A DNA stretch of 64,000 nt, from assembly GCA_045643125.1 (NCBI GenBank), contig JAZUKE010000085.1:1-64000 (forward strand), read 5' to 3'. Below are positions 40,636 through 50,973 of this stretch, piece after piece. The notes under the pieces were generated by a model. The model was not told where the DNA came from. It worked only from the letters and a program-made list of their open reading frames with translations, and searched no databases. Position numbers and translations under genes: made by a program. Position 1 is the first letter of the stretch. The number at the start of each line of letters is the position of its first letter. Source of the DNA: UBA1206 sp045643125 (GTDB lineage: Bacteria; Bacillota; Clostridia; Oscillospirales; CAG-382).

Positions 40636-43600
40636 TCAGCCGTGTCTGGTGTTATACTGCACAAGCTCCTCAAGCTTGATTTCAAGCACGTCTTCGCCGT
40701 ATTCCTCCATAAGGTCTATCGGCGACATATTCTTCATATTCTCCGCTTCGAGAGCCAGCAGCTTCATAATGTCGAATCCGCCGTCGTCTTCGGTGTCGCT
40801 TGATGTGCTTGTCTCCGGCTCTTCCGCCTTGCTTTCGGTCTTTTCTTCGGCTTTTTCCGCATTGTCGGCGTTCTGTACGGCGGGAACGGAGGACGCGGAA
40901 AGCTCCGCTTTCTTGCTTTCCATTTCCTTTTCCAATTCTTCCCTTACGGAACGGCGGATCTCCTGCATCATCGTGTCGTAGCTGAATCTTCCGAGCAGTT
41001 CGCCGAGCATTTTTTCGGTCTCGTTAGATACGGGGGCGGTCTGAACGACGACTGTCGGCGAAACGTCAGCCGGACGGTTAGTCTTTTCAGTCACGTCTTC
41101 GACAGATACCTTCTTTGATGCGGAACGCATTTTCCCGAACTCTGCGGGATCGTCCGGGATATCGGGGATATCAAGGTCGTCCGCTTCGTCTTCGATGACA
41201 ACGGGTGCGGAGACGGCTTCCGTCTTTGCCTTTTGCGGCGTCACGGCAACGGACGCGGCTTCGTCTTCGCTTATTTCTATGAAGCTGACGCTGCCCGACG
41301 TGTTCTTTTTGCGGAACAGTCCGTTGTCGGAGACGGTCTCGCTCTTTTTCTTCTTTATTTCATTTACGCTGTTTTCGTGTTTTTCACGGCTGCCGCCGAT
41401 GAATTCTTCCCATTTTGCTTCTCCGCTTTCGCCTGCGAAATAGCGGGTGCCGTAGTCTTCCTCGGAGAACATCGCAACGACGTCGTCGGGGACTTCGACC
41501 TTGAACGTGGAGCGGCTCTGCGGCGACATAATGGTGAACGCCTGACCGCGAGGTGCGGAAACGATCTGTTCCTGCTCGCTTTCGTTGATGCCGCCCGCTT
41601 TTTCATAAAGCGTGCAGAGGTCGCCGATATCGTTGGGTGAAAGCGAGAAGATAAAGCTGTATTGGCAGGCGTTGATTATCGCGGTGGATTTTCTTGCGAT
41701 CTCTTCGCTGCCGACAAAGTCCTTTATGTTCTGCGTAATGACTATCTGCATACCGTTGTATTTTCTGATACGCTTTGCGAGCTGGAACATAAAGTCAAGC
41801 GCCACGGGGAATTTGGTGTCGATGAAGACGTGCGCTTCGTCGATGACGACGACGATCTTTCTGTTCAGCTTGTGGCGCGTGTTGTAATCGCGGTTTTTGA
41901 TGATCTCGTTGTCGATATATTTGAGGACAAGGAGCATCTGCGCGTTGGCGATGGCGCCGTTGCGGTTTGCGAGCAGGCTTTGGAAATTGAAAACGGTAAA
42001 GTTTTCGTCCGTGGTGACCGTACTCGGGCCGTTCCAGATATTGGCGTTTCTGCCGCCGCTTGAGAATTTTGCGATATAGTTCATAAGCGTGCGGAGCATA
42101 GTGCGGATATATTCATTATCCGTTGACTGAAATTCCGAAAGGATAGCGTCGTACAGATCGTCGAACGTCGGGTAGTCCTCGGGTGTGAGAACGGAAAGGT
42201 CGGTCTCTCCGCTTATTCCCATATTGGTATACATACGGTCGATAAGCGAATTGAGGTATTCCATCGCGTCCTTGTCGCAGTCGGGGAGTATCTGACGGAA
42301 GAATTCTTCGAGGAATTGCAGATGCGTTGCGTAAGTGCCCGAAACGGAGGAGCCGTCGGCTTCGTCATCGTCGAGCGCGGTGATGATGTGGAACGGGTTG
42401 AGACGTCCGTACTGCGCGTTGCCGACGTTGATGAATTTGCCGTGCAGATTCGCGGCAAGCTCGGTATATTCGTTTTCGGGGTCGAGGATGAATATTTTTG
42501 CGTCGTCGGCGGCAAGGTTGGAAAGCAGGCTCTTGGCGGCAAACGATTTACCGGAGCCGGATTTGCCGACGATGACCATATTCGAGTTGACACGCTCGCT
42601 GTCGCGGCGGAAGAAGTCTATGAACACGGGAACGCCGTCGGACGAGCCGAGTTTGACGCCGTTTTTGTCGGAAATGTGGGCGAATATCCACGGATAGCAT
42701 CCCGCAACGGAGTTGCTCGGTATGCCTCTGCCCTTTTTATACAAAGGATCCCAGCCGCTTATCTGCGACGCGACAAAAGCGTTCACCTGGTCGAAATCCA
42801 TAGCGTTCAGGCGCATATTGCTTTCACGGTACACACGTCTTACGGTGCGTTTCATATTGGCGATGACGGAAAGCGAGGAATTGAGGTCTTCTATCTTTTT
42901 GCCGAGCGACGCGGACGTAGCCATAATGTCGTACGCGGTGACGAAAACATTGACTTCAAGCAGCGTCTCGTTGTCGCCCTTGAGGGTGGTAAGCAAACTG
43001 CTCAACGTGTCGATATGGTCCTGCAATTCGATCTTGCGCGAGTCGATGCCCGTACTCATATACATAACACGAAGTTCCTGCAAGGATCTGTCGATACCTC
43101 TGACAGCCTTTTCACGGTCCATCGGTCTGCATTTCACGACGACTTTCGTTGCCGGTATGGACATAACGCTTGCAAGCCACGCGTCATCGACGAGCGACGG
43201 ATAAGACACGATACGCATATTGTGAGTCAAAATGCCGTTTACGTTCACGGTGCGGTATTTCATATTGACGCTTTCGGGCATAGCCCATTCCGCGTACTTT
43301 GACGGATCGACGTGGTCTATATCGCGTTCGTTGAAGTCAAGTCCGTTGGTATATTTGAGGAACACGGCAAGCTGCTTGTCGTCAAGCCGTCTCACGTTCA
43401 TTTCGCCGTTTGAAAGCGTATCCAACGCGCTGAAAACCGTATTGTGGAGCTGATTCTTGTCGCTGTCGAACAGCACCATATAATAGAACGGCTGCACGAC
43501 TTTTTCGTTGTAGCAGAGATTTTCGAGGTCGTTTATCCTATCGCACAGCACTTCGATGCGGGCTTTGAATTCGTCCTCGGAAAGTACGCCGTTTTCATAG

Positions 43601-44388
43601 GAATTTCTGATGTCTTCGACTTTTTTGTATTCGTTCTGCAGATATTCGTCATAAAGAGTCGGGCGTTCGATCTTGACGATGTTGGCAGCATAGTTCGCGG
43701 AAAGCGAGCGCAGCACCCTGCCGACGCTGTTGTCTATCGAATTTATGCGTCTGCTCGGAGACAGAAAACGGAATTCGACCGGGTCGATCTCGATGACCGC
43801 GCCGTAGTATTCGCCTCCGTACTCGATAAAGCCGTCCTTTATTCCGGTGAACGGTATGGTCTCTTTCATCGGCTCTGCTTTGAGCTTCTTGCCGGAACGC
43901 TTCTCGGTCTTTCTTGCGGCGCTCTGATTTGCGCGTTTGAGCCAGATGGCGTCCTCTTCCTCTTTGGTCAGCGTTTTGCTCTTTAATTTTTTGTCGTCGG
44001 CTTTGCGCTCGGCTTTTTCGGCTTTGAGCCTTGCCTTGCGCTCGTCGGGCGTTTCCGCCTTTACTTCCGGCTCTTTTTCTTCCGTTTCTCCGTTTTCGGG
44101 GTGCGAAACGAGTTCAGCGTCGGGGACAGAGCGTGTGAAATTGCGTTTATACGCAAAATGGCGCAGAACGTGGAGGACGAAGATATAGTTCGGCTCCGAA
44201 TCAAGGCGCACCAAAAGGGCGGCAGTAAGCAGTATTATGCCGAAAATAATATATATCTTTCCCGGGATGGTGGACGTAAGCACGAACACGACGAGTATCG
44301 CCGCCGCCACGGAAATTATTATATCGCTGAGAGTAACCCCTTTGAAAAGTTCTATCTGAACCTTTGTTTTTCCGGGTATCAGTCTCAC
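40636..44388 (-). CDS. VirB3/PrgI-VirB4 fusion ATPase of a type IV secretion system
   Basis: A 1250-residue protein. Residues 1-65 hold two transmembrane helices in a PrgI/VirB3-like arrangement (MRLIPGKTKVQIELFKGVT). Residues 100-170 form a charged linker. Residues ~190-1000 are a VirB4/TraE-class ATPase with Walker A GKSGSGKS (608-615) and Walker B VVVIDEAHVF (~846-855). The last ~240 residues are a low-complexity acidic tail with a coiled coil and a conserved-looking helical end (SPIDLMEEYGEDVLEIKLEEL). VirB4 powers pilus or substrate transport. It starts at GTG with GGTGG upstream. The C-terminal tail is unusual and could bind a partner. Confidence 0.9.
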   Translation of the reverse strand: MRLIPGKTKVQIELFKGVTLSDIIISVAAAILVVFVLTSTIPGKIYIIFGIILLTAALLVRLDSEPNYIFVLHVLRHFAYKRNFTRSVPDAELVSHPENGETEEKEPEVKAETPDERKARLKAEKAERKADDKKLKSKTLTKEEEDAIWLKRANQSAARKTEKRSGKKLKAEPMKETIPFTGIKDGFIEYGGEYYGAVIEIDPVEFRFLSPSRRINSIDNSVGRVLRSLSANYAANIVKIERPTLYDEYLQNEYKKVEDIRNSYENGVLSEDEFKARIEVLCDRINDLENLCYNEKVVQPFYYMVLFDSDKNQLHNTVFSALDTLSNGEMNVRRLDDKQLAVFLKYTNGLDFNERDIDHVDPSKYAEWAMPESVNMKYRTVNVNGILTHNMRIVSYPSLVDDAWLASVMSIPATKVVVKCRPMDREKAVRGIDRSLQELRVMYMSTGIDSRKIELQDHIDTLSSLLTTLKGDNETLLEVNVFVTAYDIMATSASLGKKIEDLNSSLSVIANMKRTVRRVYRESNMRLNAMDFDQVNAFVASQISGWDPLYKKGRGIPSNSVAGCYPWIFAHISDKNGVKLGSSDGVPVFIDFFRRDSERVNSNMVIVGKSGSGKSFAAKSLLSNLAADDAKIFILDPENEYTELAANLHGKFINVGNAQYGRLNPFHIITALDDDEADGSSVSGTYATHLQFLEEFFRQILPDCDKDAMEYLNSLIDRMYTNMGISGETDLSVLTPEDYPTFDDLYDAILSEFQSTDNEYIRTMLRTLMNYIAKFSSGGRNANIWNGPSTVTTDENFTVFNFQSLLANRNGAIANAQMLLVLKYIDNEIIKNRDYNTRHKLNRKIVVVIDEAHVFIDTKFPVALDFMFQLAKRIRKYNGMQIVITQNIKDFVGSEEIARKSTAIINACQYSFIFSLSPNDIGDLCTLYEKAGGINESEQEQIVSAPRGQAFTIMSPQSRSTFKVEVPDDVVAMFSEEDYGTRYFAGESGEAKWEEFIGGSREKHENSVNEIKKKKSETVSDNGLFRKKNTSGSVSFIEISEDEAASVAVTPQKAKTEAVSAPVVIEDEADDLDIPDIPDDPAEFGKMRSASKKVSVEDVTEKTNRPADVSPTVVVQTAPVSNETEKMLGELLGRFSYDTMMQEIRRSVREELEKEMESKKAELSASSVPAVQNADNAEKAEEKTESKAEEPETSTSSDTEDDGGFDIMKLLALEAENMKNMSPIDLMEEYGEDVLEIKLEELVQYNTRHG

Positions 44389-44442
44389 AAGGGTCCACCG
44401 CCTTTCGTCATATCTTGCCCGCTATACGCGGGTGAAGTGTCA

Positions 44443-46407
44443 TTATTTTTTGTCATTTCCGGGCATTATGCCGCTCGGAATGTTCTTGTTGCCGTTGTTG
44501 TCCTGATAAGAAGGATTGTTCTGAACGTGCTGTTTGTACTGTTCGACAAACGGGTTTTCTTCGTTCTTATTCTTTGCCGTGTCCGCTTTTTGCTTTGATT
44601 CGGCTTCCTTCCTTTCGGCTGCGGCTTTCTTGCCGCCGACTCCGACGCCGTACTTTCTTTCGCTTTCTTCAAGCGACTTCATACCGACTTCCTTCTGACG
44701 GCTCTTGATCTGACCTTCGGTCTCGTGCTTGGCGAGGTTGTATATGCCTCTTGCACCGCCGATGAACAGACCGCCCTTCTGCGACATATAGTTCTTGGCG
44801 TCCATCAGCTTGCCGCCGACGTATTTACCTGCGGAAACAACGCCCGTCATATTCGCCGCGGCGCTTACCGTGCTGCCTATCGCACCGGCTGTCCTGCTGA
44901 ACGTCCTGCCCGCAAGTCCGCTCATATCGCCTGCGCGTACCGACGCATAGCCTGCGCTGTTGGCAAGTATGCCGGTGACGATCTCGCTGAACTTATTTGC
45001 GGCTTCGATGGAACCGACAATAAGCAGCGCCTTGGCAAGAATGTTTGCCGTGGGCGATTCCGAAAGCAGTACGAGCTTGGTATCGAGGATCACGGGAATG
45101 AATATCATAACGAGACGCATCGGGATGATGCACCCGAACACGCCGAACATCTGCACGACGGTGGAGGTTATCCACTGCTTGAATTTTTCGCCGTTGTCGA
45201 GCGGCGACGTTGCGATTATCGGCGGAGCTATGATATACAGACCTATGAGGTTGAACATACGCGCTATGCAGTTGAAAATACATATCGCAAGGTTTTTCAT
45301 CGTAAAGTACGCCATAAGCACTATCGTGACGTACGATATGCCCGAAAGCCCTATGTTGAATGCGTCCTTTACCTGGTTTTTGTTATAAATCGACTGCTTT
45401 CCGTAATAGAACGGGCCTCTGACCGCGTCGGTTATCGCGGGGCTTTTGTTGTAGGAATTGTTCTTTGCCGCTTCAAGCGTACCCATAAGGAAGATCACTC
45501 TGTCGAGCGTACATTCATCCGACGCAGTACCCGACGAGGAGCCGTAATGGAGCGATATTTTCTCTATCGGCTTGAACGAAGCGTCCTTGCGGAGCAGTTC
45601 CATAAGCTCGAGCATCTTCGCGGACGTGTCGGTATAGGCGTCTATCTTCTGTTCCCTGTTCGGATCGCAGCTGCGGATGAGCGATTGGAGCGCCGACTGC
45701 CACGTTTCGCCGTTTTCGGTGTCATAATAGAAGTCGAATACTCCGTTTTGCTGAAGATAGAGCAGATCCTCCCTTATTTCGTTATAACAGCTGTTCAGAT
45801 TGTATCGGCTGTTGTACGACGAGTTGAGCGAGTAGTTGCCTATCGTATTGTAGATACGCGCCATCGCGGCAAATTCAAGGTTGGTGAATTTATGTTCTTT
45901 GTCGTATTCAAAGTTTCCGGCATTGTCGAAAATAAAGCTGACCTGCTGGATAAGCACGTTCGTTATGTTTATCGACGCCGCCATTATCGCGTTCATCAGA
46001 AGTATCGTGAGTATGTTCTTACCGGCGCTGACCAGCATCATACCGTAGGACTGCTGCTGTTTTCCGTTGATATCGGCGGCTTTCCGTATGACTGCTATTA
46101 TCAGCATCGCAAACGTAATGACTATCCCGATAAGCGCCATTCCCCAATATATATCGTTGATAAGCGAATTGCCGAAGAAAATATTTATGAGATAATCCTT
46201 CTGACCGTTATAGGAAACCTTTTTTATACCGGCAAATACCGAAAAGAATTCGTAGACGAGCTTGACGATTTTACACAGTGCCGCAACTATGTCGTAGAAA
46301 AGGCTGCCGAAAAAGTTGCCTATGGCACCGTTTATGGCGCTTCCTATGGCATCGACTACGCCGTCGAGGAAGTCCATTATGCCGTCAAATATTCCGCCTA
46401 ACATCAT
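44443..46407 (-). CDS. VirB6/TrbL-like polytopic membrane protein
   Basis: A 654-residue protein with an N-terminal amphipathic region, about seven transmembrane helices spread over residues 60-480, a Gly/Ala-rich segment (AGRTFSRTAGAIGSTVSAAANMTG) and a soluble, charged, Asn-rich tail. This layout is that of the VirB6/TrbL inner-membrane channel subunit of Gram-positive type IV systems (TrsL/PrgH group). A ~150-residue loop between helices 3 and 4 faces one side of the membrane. It is 54 bp upstream of the VirB4-type gene. Confidence 0.85.
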   Translation of the reverse strand: MMLGGIFDGIMDFLDGVVDAIGSAINGAIGNFFGSLFYDIVAALCKIVKLVYEFFSVFAGIKKVSYNGQKDYLINIFFGNSLINDIYWGMALIGIVITFAMLIIAVIRKAADINGKQQQSYGMMLVSAGKNILTILLMNAIMAASINITNVLIQQVSFIFDNAGNFEYDKEHKFTNLEFAAMARIYNTIGNYSLNSSYNSRYNLNSCYNEIREDLLYLQQNGVFDFYYDTENGETWQSALQSLIRSCDPNREQKIDAYTDTSAKMLELMELLRKDASFKPIEKISLHYGSSSGTASDECTLDRVIFLMGTLEAAKNNSYNKSPAITDAVRGPFYYGKQSIYNKNQVKDAFNIGLSGISYVTIVLMAYFTMKNLAICIFNCIARMFNLIGLYIIAPPIIATSPLDNGEKFKQWITSTVVQMFGVFGCIIPMRLVMIFIPVILDTKLVLLSESPTANILAKALLIVGSIEAANKFSEIVTGILANSAGYASVRAGDMSGLAGRTFSRTAGAIGSTVSAAANMTGVVSAGKYVGGKLMDAKNYMSQKGGLFIGGARGIYNLAKHETEGQIKSRQKEVGMKSLEESERKYGVGVGGKKAAAERKEAESKQKADTAKNKNEENPFVEQYKQHVQNNPSYQDNNGNKNIPSGIMPGNDKK

Positions 46408-46455
46408 TGTTTGTCACCTTGCTTTCTTTTGCAAATCCGCAAAAAAGTCGTTTGC

Positions 46456-47379
46456 TCATCTGATACGGTGTTTTTTTCTTGACATCACGAGATACGCGAT
46501 GAGTGCCGCTATAAGGGCGGCGACTATTACGATAAAAATGATACTGTTGAAATTGAAATAAATATCTATCACGAACGAATACACGGTCAGATTTCCCGCG
46601 GCGTCGGCAACGGTTATTTCGTAACTGCCGTTCTGGATAAGTTCTTTTGAATACGGGATCTCGTTCCCGTTGAGCTTAATGAGTATCCTTGCGCCGTCTT
46701 CGAGGTCGGAGATATCGACTTTTCCCTTTGCGTGACCGTCGATGACGTTTTCGAGTTTAAGTACGGGCGGCGTATGATCGACCGTAAACTGCACCGAATA
46801 GACCATATCGGTGTTTATACATCTGTACTCGATGGTATAATCGCCCTCTTTTTCGGTCCCTGCCGTTCTGCCGCTGAAAGTGACATATTCGCCGTTGTAA
46901 AGCACGGACGCTATTTCAAATCCGTTCGGCACGGTATAATCGTAAATCAGCCCCGTTCTTTTGCCGAGTATCGTAAAGCGGATCTGCTTCTGCGCGTCGT
47001 CGTTGAACATAATGACGTAGCTGCCCGCCGCGGATATCGACGTCGTGTCGTTGTTGATGAGTTCCTTGCTGTCGCGGTAGATCTTTGCTTTAAGTCCTTC
47101 GTCGAACGAAACGGAAACCGTCTGCGTGGTGGCGATATCAGCCGGCACGTTAAGGTATACCTTTCCTTCGGCGAAGTCGTAAACGTAAGCCTTTTTAATT
47201 CTGTCGTAATAAACGTCCGCGTACACGCGCACAAGCTCGTCGTCGTTCCCGCTTTTTCCTTTCGGCTCTCCCGTTCTGTCGTCAAGCTCGCCCTCGTAAT
47301 CCATATCCGCGGCGGAAACGGCAAGCGGAAACGCGAACATCAGCAAAATCAATGCAAACGCGATGATCCTATTTCTCAT
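46456..47379 (-). CDS. Secreted type I membrane protein with Ig-like domains
   Basis: A 307-residue protein: signal peptide (cleavage near VSAAD, ~23), two to three beta-sandwich-like modules (TVSVSFDEGLKAKIYRD, TIEYRCINTDMVYSVQFTVDHTPPVLKLE), then one C-terminal transmembrane helix (~278-299) and a basic tail (KKHRIR). The DHTPPVLKL segment is typical of bacterial Ig-like (Big_3/Y_Y_Y-like) folds. It should be displayed outside and anchored. It lies between the VirD4- and VirB6-type genes, so it is probably an envelope part of the machine. Confidence 0.7.
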   Translation of the reverse strand: MRNRIIAFALILLMFAFPLAVSAADMDYEGELDDRTGEPKGKSGNDDELVRVYADVYYDRIKKAYVYDFAEGKVYLNVPADIATTQTVSVSFDEGLKAKIYRDSKELINNDTTSISAAGSYVIMFNDDAQKQIRFTILGKRTGLIYDYTVPNGFEIASVLYNGEYVTFSGRTAGTEKEGDYTIEYRCINTDMVYSVQFTVDHTPPVLKLENVIDGHAKGKVDISDLEDGARILIKLNGNEIPYSKELIQNGSYEITVADAAGNLTVYSFVIDIYFNFNSIIFIVIVAALIAALIAYLVMSRKKHRIR

Positions 47380-47401
47380 AATATCCGCTCCTTTCCGTTA
47401 T

Positions 47402-49414
47402 TCAGCCGCCGACGACAAGACTGTTTCTCTTGTTGATGTCATAGAACACATCATCCGCGCGGAAAACGTGCGAACGGAATTCTTCCATATCCATTTTGCC
47501 GAATTTATAGTATTTGCATCTGTACGACGGGGTATATTTCGTTTTCAGCGGGTAGTTGCCGAACGTGACTATGATGGCGTTGCCCGTGGATTCCTTGTTG
47601 TTGAGCTTCTGCAGTTCGGACGGGTAGATGAGCGGACGTGTCTGAAGCTGATTGGAGATATTGACGTCGCCCTCTTTGGAGCCGGTGCTTGACGAAGTGC
47701 TGGTCGTCCTTACGGTCTTGTTGCCGCAAAGCTCGGAAAACTCCTTGCACGTTCCTATATCGTTGGAGCCGATGAACATTTTCATCGCGCAGTTGGATTT
47801 TACGACGTCAGCCACGCCTTCGCCGTAAATATTGTTGAGCTGCGCGTAGCTTTGTACGACCATATTGAACCATATCTTGCGGCTTCTGCCGACGGTTATC
47901 ATCTTGTCGAATTTTTCGATCTTGGGCATATTGCCGAATTCATCCATTATGAAATAGACGTTGCGCGGAAGCGAAAGATCTTCCCTCGAAGACGCGACTT
48001 TGATGAGCGCTTTATACATACTCAGAACGAACAGCGACGCGAGTCCGTGACGGGTGTCCTTTTCGTCGGGTATTTTGAGGAAAAGCACGGTCGGACGGTC
48101 GGCAAACTGTTCGGCGTGGATATCGGTCGCGGAGGTGAGCCCGCATATACCGCGGTCGTTGAACAGATTCATCTTGTCGAACGTTATCGACATATAGCTC
48201 GAAAGCGTCTGCTCGGCAGATGCAAGCACCTGACGCGAAAGCGTGACCGCCTGCGACAGCGGGCTTCTGCCGGCAAAGTAATTTTTGAGGGCTTTATAGT
48301 TGTTTTCGCTGTTGGTAAGTATCTTGTTGAGGTTGAAGAAATTGAATTTTTCCTTTGTCATTTCAAGACGCGGGTCTTCGCTGTCTTCAAGCATCGCAAG
48401 GCAGGTGGCAAGCACGATGGAGCGTGCACCTTTTTCCCAAAGCGGATCTTTTTCGTTGGTTATGGGGCATATACCGGAAACGAGGTCGTTCAGATCCTCG
48501 AACATTTCGTCGTATATCTTCTGTTTTGCAACGGCAACGTCGTCCTGACAATGGTGCAGGTCGGCGTAGGCTTTGCCGTTCCATTCGCACCAGAGGCTTC
48601 CGCTTTCGCACACGCCGTCGACTTTTTTCAGATCGGGATAATTGTCCATAGGATCGCGGTGCGCGACGATGCCGCTGCCCGCTTTGAGGTATTCGCGGTA
48701 CATATCCCATATCGGCTCAAGCGGATTCCAGCGCGAAGACGAATAGGTGTCGCGCAGGTCGAGGACGAGTACGTCGTAGCCGCGTTCCTTGAGGTATTTG
48801 GAGTGCAACTCAAAAAGCTCGCCCTTCGGGTCGGTGATTATCATACTCGATCCGCAGTTGGTGGCAGCGAGAAGCTGTATCATCGGGTTGATGAAGGTAG
48901 TCGTTTTGCCGGAGCCGGTGGAGCCGATGACGAGCGAATGTGCGCCCGACATAAAGTTGACCTTGAGTTTGCCTTTGTTGTCCACGAGTGCGCGTACCGG
49001 GATGCCGTCCTTTTTCACTCCGGCAAGTCCTTCGTACATTACGGGCGCAAAGTTGGAATCTCTTTCTTTTTCAGTCATAAAACGGCTGTTTTCGAGCACG
49101 CTCGCATCGACGTCGCCGCCCTTATCGCCTCTTGAAAAGATGCCGTCGCCGAAATTGAGGTTCATCCCGGAGCTTATCCAATAAAGGACGATTCCGATGA
49201 TGACCGCGGCAAGTCCGACCAAAAGAGTTCTCGGTTCAAGCAGGTAAGCGGGATTGAGCGCAAAGCCGTTGCCCCTGATTATATCTCCGACGCCGGAAAG
49301 TATGCTGACTATGAGAAAGCCTATGAGCAGTGAACCGACAAGGATAATGAAGGCATAAAGCACCCAGAGCCATTTTGATTTTCCTTTCATTTTTCCCGTG
49401 AGATGACCGAACAT
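47402..49414 (-). CDS. VirD4/TraG-type coupling ATPase
   Basis: A 670-residue type IV coupling protein. Two N-terminal transmembrane helices (residues ~16-45 and 62-82) are followed by a RecA/FtsK-like ATPase with Walker A GSTGSGKTT (164-172), ITDPKGELFE, and Walker B YFIMDEFGNMPK. ARSRRR-type coupling motifs and SNDIGTCKEFSELCGNKTVR are as in TraG/VirD4 proteins. It recruits substrates, DNA-protein or protein, to the channel. No relaxase gene lies anywhere in the window. Confidence 0.92.
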   Translation of the reverse strand: MFGHLTGKMKGKSKWLWVLYAFIILVGSLLIGFLIVSILSGVGDIIRGNGFALNPAYLLEPRTLLVGLAAVIIGIVLYWISSGMNLNFGDGIFSRGDKGGDVDASVLENSRFMTEKERDSNFAPVMYEGLAGVKKDGIPVRALVDNKGKLKVNFMSGAHSLVIGSTGSGKTTTFINPMIQLLAATNCGSSMIITDPKGELFELHSKYLKERGYDVLVLDLRDTYSSSRWNPLEPIWDMYREYLKAGSGIVAHRDPMDNYPDLKKVDGVCESGSLWCEWNGKAYADLHHCQDDVAVAKQKIYDEMFEDLNDLVSGICPITNEKDPLWEKGARSIVLATCLAMLEDSEDPRLEMTKEKFNFFNLNKILTNSENNYKALKNYFAGRSPLSQAVTLSRQVLASAEQTLSSYMSITFDKMNLFNDRGICGLTSATDIHAEQFADRPTVLFLKIPDEKDTRHGLASLFVLSMYKALIKVASSREDLSLPRNVYFIMDEFGNMPKIEKFDKMITVGRSRKIWFNMVVQSYAQLNNIYGEGVADVVKSNCAMKMFIGSNDIGTCKEFSELCGNKTVRTTSTSSSTGSKEGDVNISNQLQTRPLIYPSELQKLNNKESTGNAIIVTFGNYPLKTKYTPSYRCKYYKFGKMDMEEFRSHVFRADDVFYDINKRNSLVVGG

Positions 49415-49452
49415 ATTGCTCCCTCTCTTTCCTTATATATAAAAAGTCTTTA

Positions 49453-50973
49453 TCAGTTGTCGAAAACGGTTTTTGACGAATTCGTGACCGTTGTGAAATC
49501 GTACCAGTTTTCGCCTTTTTTGACGTAGTTTTCGGTGTTTGAATAGTCGCTTACGGAATTCGGTACCACGGCAAGGTACGGATCCGTTTCGCTTGCCGTC
49601 AGTTTTCCGTAAGACGCGAAAGCCCTCCACGGGATCTCCTGTGCCGTGAAGTTGCCGTCGTACAATTCGCCGTATCCGAGGATGCACGTCCCGTGATTAT
49701 CAAATACAGCCGAGCCCATATAAAGTCCGCCGGGTATGAGGATATAACCTTCGTTGTAGCAGGTTGTGCCTTTTTCGAGCTTGAAAACGGCGTTTTTATC
49801 GTGCAGCGCCAGCTTTGCACCGGATTTGACGACGATGCAGCCTTCGCCCTTGAGGGTGACTTTTTTGACCTTCGTGCCGCCTTTGCCGTCGGAAACGCGC
49901 GTTTCCTTTATGTACTCGGAATCGCAGCCCCTGCAGTAGATCGAGCCGCTGCCGGACGTTTTGTATTCCGTCGAAATAACGGAAGCGTTTTCCTGAAGCA
50001 GCAGCGTGCCGTAATTATATATCGTTCCGTTGTTGATAAGACGTCCTTCGACCGAAACGACTGCGCCGGGTTCGATTATGAACTCCGTGCCTTCAAGTAT
50101 AACGGAGCCGTCCGGGATGATGAACACGTCGCCGTCCTTTGCGGTGTAACGTTCTCCGGCTCCGCCGTAGGTTTTCCATGTTTCTTCCCTGCTGTACCAG
50201 ATACGCGAGGAAAGAGCGTAATCGGCAAGCTTGCCCATATCGTAAAACGACAGCGGTGCAAATATTTTTTTGCCTTCTCCGCTTTCGCCGAAAGCAAGCG
50301 CGGTGTTTTTCGTTTTGAAGCAGAAGCAGAACTCATAAGGACGCATTTTCACTTTTCCTCCGATGTTCTGCGGATACCAATATTCGGTATGGCCGAAAAC
50401 CAGCATATTGACGTCGTTTGCGGCGGTTTTTGTAACGGATCCGTAAAACGGAGGATTTGCCGCATCCGCTTTGTCGGTCGAATAAACGTAATTCCCCTCG
50501 CTGTTTACAAGACGGTATTCGTAAAAGCCGTCGCCGCCCCAATTGTTTTTCGTTTTGGTCGTCTGAAGCGTGAACGACGATATTTTTTCCAATGTGCAGA
50601 ACGGTTCGCGGAGCTGATTTTTTGCGTCATCGCTGCTATTGTAGCATACCTTTGCAAAGTCCCCTCCCAAAGCCACGGTTTCGGCATTGTCGAGAGCGGA
50701 ACGGAACGTATAGGGATAATAACTGTCAGCGGTTTTATAAACCGGAATTATGCCGTACGATACACTGTGCCAATTATTATCGCGTGCGACCGTGTTGAGC
50801 TGCATCTCGCGTTTCAGACGATCCCAGCTGTAAACGGTGATCGTTCCTTCGGAATTTTCTCCGCCTTCCGTTCTTGCTTCAAAGCCCGGAAGCATAATAA
50901 AGGACGCAAGAATAAAAACCGTGAGCGTAAGAACACGGATCGTATTGAATATTGCTTTTTTTGACATTTTCAT
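49453..50973 (-). CDS. Large secreted protein with beta-helix-like C-terminal part
   Basis: A 506-residue protein with signal peptide (IRVLTLTVFILASFIMLPGF). The N-terminal ~270 residues are of unknown fold and Tyr/Lys-rich. The C-terminal ~220 residues contain short repeating strands (GSVILEGTEFIIEPGAVVSVEG, INNGTIYNYGTLLLQENASV, GYILIPGGLYMGSAVFDNHG), suggestive of a right-handed beta-helix. No anchor signal is visible. The start at 50973 follows AAGGATG. It lies 38 bp upstream of the VirD4-type gene. Confidence 0.7.
   Translation of the reverse strand: MKMSKKAIFNTIRVLTLTVFILASFIMLPGFEARTEGGENSEGTITVYSWDRLKREMQLNTVARDNNWHSVSYGIIPVYKTADSYYPYTFRSALDNAETVALGGDFAKVCYNSSDDAKNQLREPFCTLEKISSFTLQTTKTKNNWGGDGFYEYRLVNSEGNYVYSTDKADAANPPFYGSVTKTAANDVNMLVFGHTEYWYPQNIGGKVKMRPYEFCFCFKTKNTALAFGESGEGKKIFAPLSFYDMGKLADYALSSRIWYSREETWKTYGGAGERYTAKDGDVFIIPDGSVILEGTEFIIEPGAVVSVEGRLINNGTIYNYGTLLLQENASVISTEYKTSGSGSIYCRGCDSEYIKETRVSDGKGGTKVKKVTLKGEGCIVVKSGAKLALHDKNAVFKLEKGTTCYNEGYILIPGGLYMGSAVFDNHGTCILGYGELYDGNFTAQEIPWRAFASYGKLTASETDPYLAVVPNSVSDYSNTENYVKKGENWYDFTTVTNSSKTVFDN

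Noticed and set aside
44725..46401. 558-codon open frame on the plus strand
   Set aside because: It is an antisense shadow of the VirB6-like gene with an implausible Arg/Tyr/His-rich product.
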